Source of the DNA: Actinomycetes bacterium
GTDB lineage: Bacteria; Actinomycetota; Actinomycetes; Propionibacteriales; Propionibacteriaceae
Reading direction: 5' to 3'
Assembly: GCA_023393755.1 (NCBI GenBank)
Contig: JAEXCA010000081.1
Span: 1-14,276 of the forward strand
Length of the DNA: 14,276 nt
Shown: positions 6,699-12,884 of the stretch, one piece after another
How the letters are laid out: every line of letters starts with the position of its first letter
Position numbering within the stretch: the first letter of the stretch is position 1
Translations under genes and position numbers: made by a program
Notes under the pieces: generated by a model
What the model was told of the DNA's origin: nothing
The model's input: only the letters and a program-made list of their open reading frames with translations
Database searches by the model: none

Positions 6699-6824
6699 AG
6701 CAGGACGATGGCTGAGGTCGGGCGCGTCAACATCCAGACCAGCAGGACGACGGCCGAGGTCGGACGCGTCAGCATCGGGATTAGCAGGACGATGGCTGAG
6801 GTCGGACGCGTCAGCGTCCGAGTC
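6699..6824. repeat. Three tandem 42-bp repeats
   Basis: Exact 42-nt period: copies at 6699-6740, 6741-6782 and 6783-6824, each starting AGCAGGACGAyGGCyGAGGT and continuing CGGrCGCGTCArC. Differences lie mainly in the last 8-10 bases of each copy. It sits in the 408-nt gap between the helicase stop and the NPCBM lipoprotein start, upstream of the two-component operon. Since 42 is a multiple of 3, a minus-strand frame reads MLTRPTSAVVLLVW repeatedly, but I do not think it is a gene. Confidence 0.8.
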
Positions 6825-6846
6825 TCGAAGCCTCGTCCCCCGCCCG

Positions 6847-6998
6847 TCGACCCTTCGAGACTCGACCCTTCGGGTCGACCTCAGGGATCGACTCCACTTC
6901 AGGCTCAGGGATCGACTCCACTTCAGGCGTCGACTCCCACCTCAGGGATCGACTCCCACCTCTGGGGGCGACTCGTGCCCCAGGGATCGACTCCTGCG
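6847..6998. repeat. Compound dispersed repeat plus degenerate ~23-bp array
   Basis: Starts with the CCCTTCGAGACTCG element, contains an internal hairpin (CGACCC TTC GGGTCG, 6864-6878), and continues with several units built on TCAGGGATCGACTCC (6881, 6905, 6942, and a diverged one ending CAGGGATCGACTCC near 6981). It runs right up to the stop codon of the DEAD-box gene (6999-7001). Together with the 42-bp array it fills the gap 6591-6998; I see no gene there. A promoter for the lipoprotein-regulator-kinase operon must lie in or read through this repeat region unless the operon is transcribed from the helicase. Confidence 0.7.
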
Positions 6999-8465
6999 TC
7001 AGGCAGCCCGGCGGCTGCCTCCGCGGCGGTTGGCCTGACGGGAGAACGCCACCGCGCCGCCACCGGAGGAACCGGGGCGGGACGAGTGGCCCTGGCCCTG
7101 CCTCCGGCCACCCACGGGACGGGCGGTGCCGGCGGCGGGCCGGGCCGGACGGCCGGAGCCGGCCTTCTGGCCACGACCTCCCCGGGACGAGCCGGACTTC
7201 TTCGGCGCCGGCTGGGTCTCGCCACGACGGGCGGCCGCGGCCGGGGCGTCCTCGGGGGCGACCACCTCGGCGGCGGGACCGGCGAGCTCCTGGAGCGCCG
7301 AGTCGCCGGGGCGCACCGGGACGGGCGCGACCGAGATCTTGGCGGCCCGGGACAGCGACTGGAAGTCCCTGCGCTGCTCGGGCAGCACCAGGGTGACCAC
7401 GTCGCCGGCGTTGCCGGCGCGGGCGGTCCGTCCGGAACGGTGCAGGTAGGCCTTGTGCTCGGCCGGCGGATCGACGTGGACGACCAGCTCGACGCCGTCG
7501 ACATGGATGCCACGGGCGGCGATGTCGGTCGCCACCATCACCCGGACCTGGCCGTCGGCGAAGGCCTTCAGGCCACGCTCACGGGCGTTCTGGGAGAGGT
7601 TGCCGTGCAGTTCGACGGCGGGAATGCCATCGGCGGTCAGCTCGCGGGCGAGCTTGCGGGCCTGGTGCTTGGTGCGGGTGAACAGCAACCGGCGCTCACT
7701 ACCAGAGGCCAGTTCGCGGACCACCTGGCGCTTCTGGCCGGGGTCGGCGACCAGCAGCACGTGGTGGCTCATCGCGGTGACCGGGGAGGCGGCCGAATCC
7801 ACGCTGTGCTCCAGCGGACGATCCAGGAACCGCTTCACCAGCTTGTCGATGCCGCCGTCCAGGGTGGCGGAGAACAGCATCCGCTGGGTGCCGGCCGGAG
7901 TGGCCGTCAGGATCCGGGTGACGCCGGGCAGGAAGCCCAGGTCGGCCATGTGGTCGGCCTCGTCCAGGACGGTGATCGCCACCGCGTCCAGCCGCACCTC
8001 GCCCTGGCCCATCAGGTCCTCCAGGCGGCCGGGGGTGGCCACGACGATGTCGACGCCGCGGCGCAGCTGCCGGGTCTGGCCGGTCTGGCTGACCCCGCCG
8101 AAGATGGTCATCACCCGTAGCCCGGCGGCCTTCGCCAGCGGGTTGATGGTGGCCAGGATCTGGTTGGCGAGTTCCCGGGTCGGGGCCAGGATCAGGCCCC
8201 GGGGCGAACCCGGACGGCTCGGCCGCGCCGAAACGCCGGGCACCAGCCCGGCCAGCCGGGCGACCAGCGGCAGCGAGAAGGCCAGCGTCTTGCCGGAGCC
8301 GGTGCGGCCGCGGCCCAGGACGTCCCGGCCGTCGAGAGTGTCGGGCAGGGTGGCGGTCTGGATCGGGAAGGGAGAAGCGATGCCCTGGTCGGTGAGCGGG
8401 GCGATCAGCTTCGAGGGGACGCCCAGCGACGCGAACGACGCGGGCACGGAATCACTACGTGACAA
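6999..8465 (-). CDS. DEAD-box ATP-dependent RNA helicase with basic C-terminal tail
   Basis: Cytoplasmic RNA helicase of 488 aa that should unwind short RNA duplexes using ATP. Motifs in order: Q motif (FASLGVPS...PFPIQ, Gln36), motif I GRTGSGKT (53-60), Ia PTREL (95-99), Ib TPGR (144-147), motif II DEAD (168-171), motif III SAT (199-201), motif IV region LLFTRT (260-265), V ATDIAARGI (312-320), VI HRSGRTARAG (342-351). Residues about 400-488 are a disordered Ala/Gly/Arg/Ser-rich basic tail (SSRGGRGQKAGSG) like the RNA-binding tails of actinobacterial RhlE-like helicases. The start is TTG at 8463-8465: an in-frame stop lies about 33 nt upstream and no ATG or GTG precedes the Q motif except a GTG at 8447, which would remove six residues. 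The Shine-Dalgarno sequence is weak. The gene is divergent from the thioredoxin-fold gene. Confidence 0.93.
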   Translation of the reverse strand: MSRSDSVPASFASLGVPSKLIAPLTDQGIASPFPIQTATLPDTLDGRDVLGRGRTGSGKTLAFSLPLVARLAGLVPGVSARPSRPGSPRGLILAPTRELANQILATINPLAKAAGLRVMTIFGGVSQTGQTRQLRRGVDIVVATPGRLEDLMGQGEVRLDAVAITVLDEADHMADLGFLPGVTRILTATPAGTQRMLFSATLDGGIDKLVKRFLDRPLEHSVDSAASPVTAMSHHVLLVADPGQKRQVVRELASGSERRLLFTRTKHQARKLARELTADGIPAVELHGNLSQNARERGLKAFADGQVRVMVATDIAARGIHVDGVELVVHVDPPAEHKAYLHRSGRTARAGNAGDVVTLVLPEQRRDFQSLSRAAKISVAPVPVRPGDSALQELAGPAAEVVAPEDAPAAAARRGETQPAPKKSGSSRGGRGQKAGSGRPARPAAGTARPVGGRRQGQGHSSRPGSSGGGAVAFSRQANRRGGSRRAA

Positions 8466-8680
8466 GGAAGAACTGCTTTCAGCAACGATGGTTCACCACG
8501 GTCCATACTCGGCTCGCGGCTGCGCTGGCTGAACCAGCGGCGCGGTGCCCGAAGTGGTGCGATGTCGGGTCGCGACGTTCGCGCCCTGTCGTCCAGTCTC
8601 CCACACCGCACCCGGACTCCCCCAATCGCCGGCGGCCGGCGCCGGTCCGGACAACCGAACGGACGGTCGAAGCCCCCACG

Positions 8681-8686
8681 TAGGCT
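8681..8686 (+). promoter_or_regulatory. Candidate -10 box (TAGGCT) for the thioredoxin-fold gene
   Basis: TAGGCT (TAnnnT class) ends 7 nt before the ATG at 8694, consistent with a leaderless transcript; no Shine-Dalgarno sequence is present between them. The rest of the 228-nt divergent region 8466-8693 must also hold the helicase promoter, which I could not place. Confidence 0.4.
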
Positions 8687-8693
8687 CACCACC

Positions 8694-9032
8694 ATGGACT
8701 CACTGGGCTACCGCGAGGAACAACCCGATCGCGCCGCCGTCGACGCCCTCCCGGGCGCCACCCTGCTGGTGTTCGGCACCAACTGGTGCGGCTACTGCCG
8801 GGCCGCCCACCCGCCGCAGGAGACCGCGCTCGCCGACCACCCCGGGCTGCGGGTGTTCAAGGTCGAGGACGGCCCGGGCCGGCCGCTGGGCCGCTCCTTC
8901 CGGGTGAAGCTGTGGCCGTCCCTGATCTTCCTGCGCGACGGCGAGGAGGTCGCCCGGCTGATCCGCCCCAACAAGGCCGAGCCGATCATGGACGCCCTGC
9001 GGCAGCTCGACCCGTCCGCCGGGCGGCCGTAA
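8694..9032 (+). CDS. Thioredoxin-fold protein with CGYC active site
   Basis: Small cytoplasmic thioredoxin-family protein of 112 aa, likely a thiol-disulfide oxidoreductase. It has the beta strand TLLVFGTNWCGYC with active-site Cys32 and Cys35, the cis-proline strand VKLWPSLIFLRDGEEVARL (Pro75), and a C-terminal helix (AEPIMDALRQL). No signal peptide is present. The frame is open back to 8562, but the extra residues are Arg/Pro-rich and unlike the family; the ATG at 8694 gives the normal length and has a -10 box just before it. The Gly-Tyr dipeptide between the cysteines differs from the Gly-Pro of classical thioredoxin, so it may act on particular partners. It stands alone on its strand. Confidence 0.88.
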   Translation: MDSLGYREEQPDRAAVDALPGATLLVFGTNWCGYCRAAHPPQETALADHPGLRVFKVEDGPGRPLGRSFRVKLWPSLIFLRDGEEVARLIRPNKAEPIMDALRQLDPSAGRP

Positions 9033-9095
9033 CCCCTGCCAGCTGCGCGGAGCCCGGGCGCGTCGGCGAACTCAGCGCCGGAGGAATCGCTCGGA

Positions 9096-9123
9096 TGACC
9101 CTTCGACAAGCTCAGGGAACGTC
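9096..9123. repeat. Dispersed CCCTTCGACAAGCTCAGGGA repeat
   Basis: A clean copy of the dispersed element (GACCCTTCGACAAGCTCAGG, then GAACGTC) in the gap between the convergent thioredoxin and macro-like genes, 60 nt downstream of the thioredoxin stop. Confidence 0.75.
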
Positions 9124-9153
9124 GGAGGTCGATCCCGCTCTGGGGCTGGTCGA

Positions 9154-9200
9154 GGCCCTTCGACGAACTCAGGGGACGTTGGCTGAGCCTGTCGAAGCCC
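9154..9200. terminator. Inverted pair of dispersed repeats forming a hairpin between convergent genes
   Basis: Two copies in opposite orientation: 9154-9171 (GGCCCTTCGACGAACTCA) and 9184-9200 (TGAGCCTGTCGAAGCCC). The arms match at 11 of 14 core positions around a 12-nt loop. It sits between the thioredoxin-fold gene (+) and the macro-like gene (-), so it could terminate both. The stop codon of the minus-strand gene (9169-9171) lies inside the left arm. Confidence 0.5.
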
Positions 9201-9645
9201 TGGTGAGTTCGTCCCAGAACGACCGCGGCAGGGCGACGTTGGACGGGCTGCCGGCGAACAGTGGCGCGACCTGCGCCGGTCGGTAGCCGGCGATGCCGCA
9301 GCCGAGTTCGGTGACCAGGAAGGTGAGCTCCGGATGCTCCGCGGCGAAGGCCAGGAACGTCCCGACCTCGCTGGCCAGCACCTCCGGCCCGCTCATGGTG
9401 TCGACGGCGTAGGACTGGCCGTGCAGACCGTGTCCCTGGCCGTCCACCGCGCCGAAGTGGTCCATGGCGAAGCGTGCCGCTCCGCTGCCGTGCCGGCCAC
9501 GGGCGTTCGACCCGAAGACGAAGACCTGGCCGGGAGCCAGGGCCGTGATCCGATCGGGGCTGACCTGGCGAGAAGCACGATCCATGTCTCCGCCCGGCTC
9601 CGGAGGGTCGGACGAACCGGTGGTTTCCTTCAGGTTGGGTCGCAT
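9169..9645 (-). CDS. A1S_2505-like (macro-domain-related) protein
   Basis: Predicted 158-aa cytoplasmic protein. The core VSPDRITALAPGQVFVFGSN, then ARGRHGSGAARFA, GQGHGLHGQSYAVDT, LTFLVTELGCGIAGYRPAQV, LPRSFWDEL matches a small family found in bacteria and phages, named after A1S_2505, whose FGSN...G.HG.GAA pattern recalls ADP-ribose-binding macro-type folds. The molecular function is not established. I start at the ATG at 9643-9645 because GAGGAG lies 7 nt upstream; an internal ATG at 9585 is the alternative and would remove a 20-residue acidic head not needed by the fold. The last 10 residues (RASTGSANVP) and the stop codon come from the dispersed repeat. It follows the VOC gene by 26 nt on the same strand and is probably co-transcribed with it. 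Confidence 0.8.
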   Translation of the reverse strand: MRPNLKETTGSSDPPEPGGDMDRASRQVSPDRITALAPGQVFVFGSNARGRHGSGAARFAMDHFGAVDGQGHGLHGQSYAVDTMSGPEVLASEVGTFLAFAAEHPELTFLVTELGCGIAGYRPAQVAPLFAGSPSNVALPRSFWDELTRASTGSANVP

Positions 9646-9671
9646 GACAGCACTCCTCGACAGCCTCGCCT

Positions 9672-10100
9672 CTAGACGATGCAGAACTCGTTGCCCTCGG
9701 GATCCTGCATCACGATCCACCGACCAGTGAACGGATCGTCGAAGACGTCGAGCCGGGTCGCGCCGGCGGCCACCAGCTGATCGGCCTTCGCCTGGAGGGC
9801 GGCCATGTCCTTGTTCTCCCGGGAGGCGGAGACCCGGACGTCGAGGTGGACGCGGTTCTTCGCCACCTTCGGCTCGGGCACCTTCTGGATGAAGATCCGC
9901 GGGCCGATGCCGTCCGGATCGACGATCGCGTTGGCGTCGTTCCACCGCTCCGGCGGCAGGCCCCAGCCGATCAGCGCCTCGTCCCAGGTCTGGTACGGCT
10001 CCGGCGGCGGTTCCCGGACGTAGCCCAGCGCGACCGCCCAGAACTCGCCCAGCGCCAGCGGGTCGGCGGCGTCCATCGTGATGGAGAACTTCGGAGTCAT
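9672..10100 (-). CDS. VOC-superfamily protein (Glyoxalase_6 type)
   Basis: Cytoplasmic protein of 142 aa, full length for the family. N-terminal half MTPKFSITMDAADPLALGEF, middle strands RIFIQKVPEPK and NRVHLDVRV (His85 in metal-ligand position), C-terminal half VAAGATRLDVFDDPFTGRWI and ending MQDPEGNEFCIV with Glu138 as the other usual ligand. Unlike the VOC protein at 1529 it keeps the GNEF ending. The frame is open to 10508, but only sequence from the ATG at 10098-10100 fits. It is divergent from the DUF1697 gene with a 109-nt shared promoter region and followed closely by the macro-like gene. The substrate is unknown; such proteins are often annotated only as glyoxalase/bleomycin-resistance superfamily. 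Confidence 0.9.
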   Translation of the reverse strand: MTPKFSITMDAADPLALGEFWAVALGYVREPPPEPYQTWDEALIGWGLPPERWNDANAIVDPDGIGPRIFIQKVPEPKVAKNRVHLDVRVSASRENKDMAALQAKADQLVAAGATRLDVFDDPFTGRWIVMQDPEGNEFCIV

Positions 10101-10197
10101 GGAGCACACCTTGCGCCCATCCGGGCCCCCAGGGCAAGGCCCCGGCCCGATCGGGTCGATCCCGGCGTCGGGTCTACCGCCACACGTCCGACCCGGG

Positions 10198-10203
10198 TAC
10201 CGT
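10198..10203 (+). promoter_or_regulatory. Candidate -10 box (TACCGT) for the DUF1697 gene
   Basis: TACCGT is a TAnnnT-type -10 ending six nt before the ATG at 10210, the same geometry as at 1517-1522. No clear -35 and no true Shine-Dalgarno sequence, which supports a leaderless transcript. Confidence 0.35.
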
Positions 10204-10209
10204 CGCGGG

Positions 10210-10755
10210 ATGAACCGGTACGCCGCCCTGCTCCGCGGGATCGCCCCGAGCGGGAAGAACCAGTCCAACGACCAGCTGCGCGGCGTGTTCGAGCGGCTCG
10301 GCCACCAGAAGGTGGCGTCGGTGCTGGCCAGCGGCAACATCGTCTTCGCCAGCCCCGAAACGGACGTCGCCGCGCTCGAGCAGCGGATCGAGGCCGCGCT
10401 GACCGAGGACCTGGAGCTGGCCAGCCGGACGATCATCCGCTCCCAGGCCGAACTGCGGCAACTGCTGGACAGCGATCCCTTCTCCGGCCTGACCCACGGC
10501 CGCGGCACCTACCTGACCGCGACCTTCCTCAAGGAGCAACCCGCCACCGAGCCGCTGTCCGCGCAGCTCGGCGGGCTCACCCAGGTGGTCGGCTACCACC
10601 CGGGGAGCCGGGCCATCCTCGCGGTCACCGACAACAGCGATCCGGGCCGGACGCCGGACTTCATGATCTGGCTGGAGAAGACCTACGGCAAGAACATCAC
10701 CACCCGCACCTGGCTGACCGTGCAGCGCCTGGTGAAGAAGCTTGAGGGCCTGTAG
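10210..10755 (+). CDS. DUF1697 family protein
   Basis: Cytoplasmic protein of 181 aa, the usual DUF1697 length. Family landmarks are all present: MNRYAALLRGIAPSGKNQ at the start, VLASGNIVF (the conserved SGN-hydrophobic segment), RTIIRSQAELRQLLDSDPF, and a C-terminal KTYGKNITTRTWLTVQRLVK. The family is widespread in actinobacteria and has structures related to a pair of ferredoxin-like folds, but its biochemical role is unknown. The commonly seen start RGINVGG is RGIAPSG here. It stands alone, divergent from VOC and convergent with the Ltp gene. Confidence 0.92.
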   Translation: MNRYAALLRGIAPSGKNQSNDQLRGVFERLGHQKVASVLASGNIVFASPETDVAALEQRIEAALTEDLELASRTIIRSQAELRQLLDSDPFSGLTHGRGTYLTATFLKEQPATEPLSAQLGGLTQVVGYHPGSRAILAVTDNSDPGRTPDFMIWLEKTYGKNITTRTWLTVQRLVKKLEGL

Positions 10756-10774
10756 GCCCAGTGCAAGAACACTG
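10746..10774 (+). terminator. Two small hairpins at the end of the DUF1697 gene
   Basis: GGGCC TGTA GGCCC (10746-10759) overlaps the stop codon and is followed at once by CAGTG CAAGAA CACTG (10759-10774). Both are short and lack a T-tract, so a terminator role is possible but weakly supported. Confidence 0.3.
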
Positions 10775-10845
10775 CCACCACCAGGTGGGCAGGTTGGTTG
10801 GTTCGTTCGGCGTTCGAGGCGGCCCGTGGGTTCGGCTGACCCAGC

Positions 10846-11013
10846 GGTCCGCAGAGATGGTGGTTCTCAGCAGGCTGCGACAGTGCCGCGCCACTGCGTC
10901 CGCCGAACTTGTCGTTGCCAGACCCCGATGTGGCCCTGAGAACAACAACTTCGGCGGAGACACCGCGCCCGGCCCGGCCAGGAGGGCTGGCATCGACAAC
11001 TTCTGCGGTCGCG
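10846..11013. repeat. Two interleaved inverted-repeat pairs sharing the core ACAACTTCnGCGG
   Basis: Pair A: 10846-10870 is the inverted partner of 10936-10960 (18 of 25 positions). Pair B: 10896-10920 is the inverted partner of 10989-11013 (21 of 25 positions). The order is A1-B1-A2-B2, so the two hairpins cannot both form as simple nested stems. All four arms contain a version of the core ACAACTTCGGCGG (or its complement). The whole gap 10756-11076 between the convergent DUF1697 and Ltp genes holds no convincing gene; a minus-strand open frame across it is low-complexity. The same core occurs in the inverted repeat at 4111-4188. Confidence 0.6.
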
Positions 11014-11076
11014 TACGCCTGCTGGCCGGGAACACGTCCGCGATGGGCACCGCCAACAAACTGACGACCGCAACCC

Positions 11077-11817
11077 CTAGAGACCGACTGCGGTTGTGGC
11101 GTACTCGGCCTGCTCCGGAGTGAAGCCCTCGTACTCAAGCTGCGCGATCAGCCCGGACCGCGAGAATGGCATGAACCGCAAGTACGACTGTGCACATAGA
11201 ACGGCCTGCGCAAACCAGTCCGCGTTCACGTGATCCACTGCATATACCGCGTCGGCGGTGGAGAACCCCTCGTACTCAAGCTGCCCGATCAGCCCAGACC
11301 GCGAAAACGCCATGAACCGCAGATACGACTCGGCCGAGCGGAGGGCCTGCTGCTGCGAAACAGAGATAGCAGGCTCATTCGAAATCGGTGGTACCGGTGT
11401 CGCGGGCGTAGTAGGTGGAGTGGGCGTCGGAGGCGCAACGGGCACAGCTGCGGCGACAACTGTGGCCGCCGATTTCACACACTTGGTGGAATACTTCGAC
11501 TTCTTGTAGCAGACCTTCACCGACAGCTTCTTCCCCTTGTCGGCGGACACAGGCGTGTAGCTGGACTTGGTGGCCTTCGAGATCGACTTGCCGTTGCGCA
11601 GCCACCGATACGTAACCTTCGCTGCCACGGGCTTTGTTACCGTGTCGCGGACGACGGAAACCTTCTGGCCGACAGCCACTGTTCCGACGATCGATGGCTT
11701 GTCCACACCCTTGAACTTCTTCGCTCCATAGGCAGGTGTGGCACCGATCAGGCCCGCTGCAAGAACTGCCAACGCAACCAGCGGCACCAGTACCACGCGA
11801 GTCGACCGTGTGCTCAC
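11077..11817 (-). CDS. Secreted protein with Ig-like domain and two Ltp (superinfection-exclusion type) repeats
   Basis: Protein of 246 aa. Residues 1-31 are a Sec signal peptide (VLVPLVALAVLAAGLIGATPAYG), with no lipobox. Residues about 38-120 form an Ig-like domain of the kind common in actinobacterial surface proteins (PSIVGTVAVGQKVSV, VTYRWLRNGKSISKATKSSY, ADKGKKLSVKVCY), with Cys103 and Cys113 able to pair. Residues 124-148 are a Pro/Thr/Val linker. Residues about 155-245 hold two copies of the Ltp helical repeat (AESYLRFMAFSRSGLIGQLE, then CAQSYLRFMPFSRSGLIAQ, each followed by YEGF...A.YAV/T). Ltp of streptococcal phage TP-J34 uses this domain at the cell surface to block phage DNA entry. 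The start is GTG at 11815-11817 with GAGGAG 6 nt upstream. It differs from phage Ltp in being released or wall-held by an Ig-like domain and not lipid-anchored. A chromosomal role outside phage exclusion is possible. It stands alone. Confidence 0.85.
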   Translation of the reverse strand: MSTRSTRVVLVPLVALAVLAAGLIGATPAYGAKKFKGVDKPSIVGTVAVGQKVSVVRDTVTKPVAAKVTYRWLRNGKSISKATKSSYTPVSADKGKKLSVKVCYKKSKYSTKCVKSAATVVAAAVPVAPPTPTPPTTPATPVPPISNEPAISVSQQQALRSAESYLRFMAFSRSGLIGQLEYEGFSTADAVYAVDHVNADWFAQAVLCAQSYLRFMPFSRSGLIAQLEYEGFTPEQAEYATTAVGL

Positions 11818-12044
11818 GAGAGGCTCCTCACTCCAAGTGGATGCATGGATTCGGCCCGACGATGGACGATCCAGCAGAATGAACTCAACGCATGAGGAAT
11901 ACTACTGACCCGGTAGCCAGGTTTCCGCTTTTCACCAACATCCATACGATCTAGCAACAGAGCTTTTGGACCTTCGAGCCTTCACCATGCCGCCGCAGTC
12001 GGGATCTGACGCAATCACCATTGGGAGTCGCCCGGGCAGGACGC

Positions 12045-12884
12045 TCATTGGGCGCTGCTGTCGATCGTCTTGAGGACGTCGGCGATCGGGATCGCGCAGT
12101 GGTGGGTGGCGTCGTCACCGCCGTAGTACATGCCGACCACGGTTCCGTCCGCCCGGACCAGCGCGGCGCCGGGCTCGGCGGTCGCGACCTGCAGCGTGAA
12201 CCGGAAGCCGGTCGGACGGGCCTTCGAGCCGGCCCGGGAGCAGACCTGATCGGTCTCGGTCACCGTCACCCCGATGCCGAGGACCGGGTCCCGACCGCCC
12301 TGGATGTCGAGCAGCGTCAGCGTCTCACCCTCCCGGACGGGGGTTCCCGGCACGGCCACGCTGGACGGCGCGAGGCCCGCCGCCCGCAGCACGGCGACGT
12401 CGGATTCCTCGTCCGCGACGATCTCGATCTCCATGAAGTTCCGGCCGCCGGCGGTGAACCAGACCCCGCCCTCGCCCCGTGGGCGGTGGTCGCCCATCAG
12501 CCGCGAGTGGCTGGTGGCGACCAGCCCGGACGGGGTCAGCACGATGCCGTCCGCCTCGGCGCCCCCGTAGACCGGGACCAGCCCTGCGGCCAGCGACTCG
12601 TCGACCCTGCTCCACCGCTCCGGGGCGAAGGCCGCGGGCGCGGGCATGGCGGGCTCGGGGTCGGGGTGGGTGCGGGTGCCGGGGCCCGCCGTCCCGATCG
12701 CGATCGCCACCGCCGGCACCAGCCACGCCCAGCGGTGCCAGGTTCGAGGCTTCGGTGGGGAGGTGGCCGGCAGTCCGTCCGACACCGGCTCCGGCCGGCC
12801 GTCGTAGACCTCCCAGGCCGGGATCGGCGGTGTGGCCGCGTCCACCCGCTCGCCGGCCGGCTCGTCGAACCGATGGTCAGCCAC
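12045..12884 (-). CDS. Membrane-anchored trypsin/HtrA-like protein without catalytic residues, copy 2 (no PDZ)
   Basis: Protein of 279 aa: acidic/proline-rich cytoplasmic head (1-48), one membrane segment (about 51-68, WAWLVPAVAIAIGTAG), then an extracytoplasmic chymotrypsin-fold domain (about 95-275). The fold is shown by ADGIVLTPSGLVATS (where HtrA has the catalytic His), ESDVAVLRAAGLAPS (Asp162 retained), and ATAEPGAALVRADGTVVGMY (where HtrA has GNSGGPL). The catalytic Ser is Pro-Gly here; a His follows ATS but is one position short of the usual spacing. Cys215 (DQVCSR) and Cys263 (HHCAIPI) may pair. I start at the GTG at 12882-12884, which overlaps the stop of the upstream paralogue (GTGGCTGA); the frame is open to 12965, but that part is antisense-like to the PDZ coding. 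Its head, PAW..Y and DG.PAT.PP motifs match copy 1, so the two arose by whole-gene duplication. Confidence 0.75.
   Translation of the reverse strand: MADHRFDEPAGERVDAATPPIPAWEVYDGRPEPVSDGLPATSPPKPRTWHRWAWLVPAVAIAIGTAGPGTRTHPDPEPAMPAPAAFAPERWSRVDESLAAGLVPVYGGAEADGIVLTPSGLVATSHSRLMGDHRPRGEGGVWFTAGGRNFMEIEIVADEESDVAVLRAAGLAPSSVAVPGTPVREGETLTLLDIQGGRDPVLGIGVTVTETDQVCSRAGSKARPTGFRFTLQVATAEPGAALVRADGTVVGMYYGGDDATHHCAIPIADVLKTIDSSAQ

Noticed and set aside
6587..6775. A 62-codon minus-strand frame starting MLTRPTSAVV
   Set aside because: It is made of the 42-bp tandem repeat plus intergenic sequence and overlaps the lipoprotein start; no ribosome-binding site or family resemblance.
5742..8120. A 792-codon open frame on the plus strand
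   Set aside because: It runs antisense through the response regulator, NPCBM lipoprotein, two repeat arrays and the helicase. It has no recognisable domain, and its Gly/Arg/His-rich composition is that of a GC-rich shadow frame.
8405..8695. A 96-codon minus-strand frame across the helicase start
   Set aside because: It overlaps the helicase Q-motif coding region in another frame, is Arg-rich and has no motif.
10683..11138. A 151-codon minus-strand frame over the interleaved inverted repeats
   Set aside because: It overlaps both the DUF1697 3' end and the Ltp 3' end, and its sequence follows the inverted repeats with no domain.
11885..11941. An 18-residue minus-strand frame (MLVKSGNLATGSVVFLMR) upstream of the Ltp gene, considered as a leader peptide
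   Set aside because: No ribosome-binding site or attenuator-like hairpin linked to it; a frame this short is expected by chance in this slightly less GC-rich gap.
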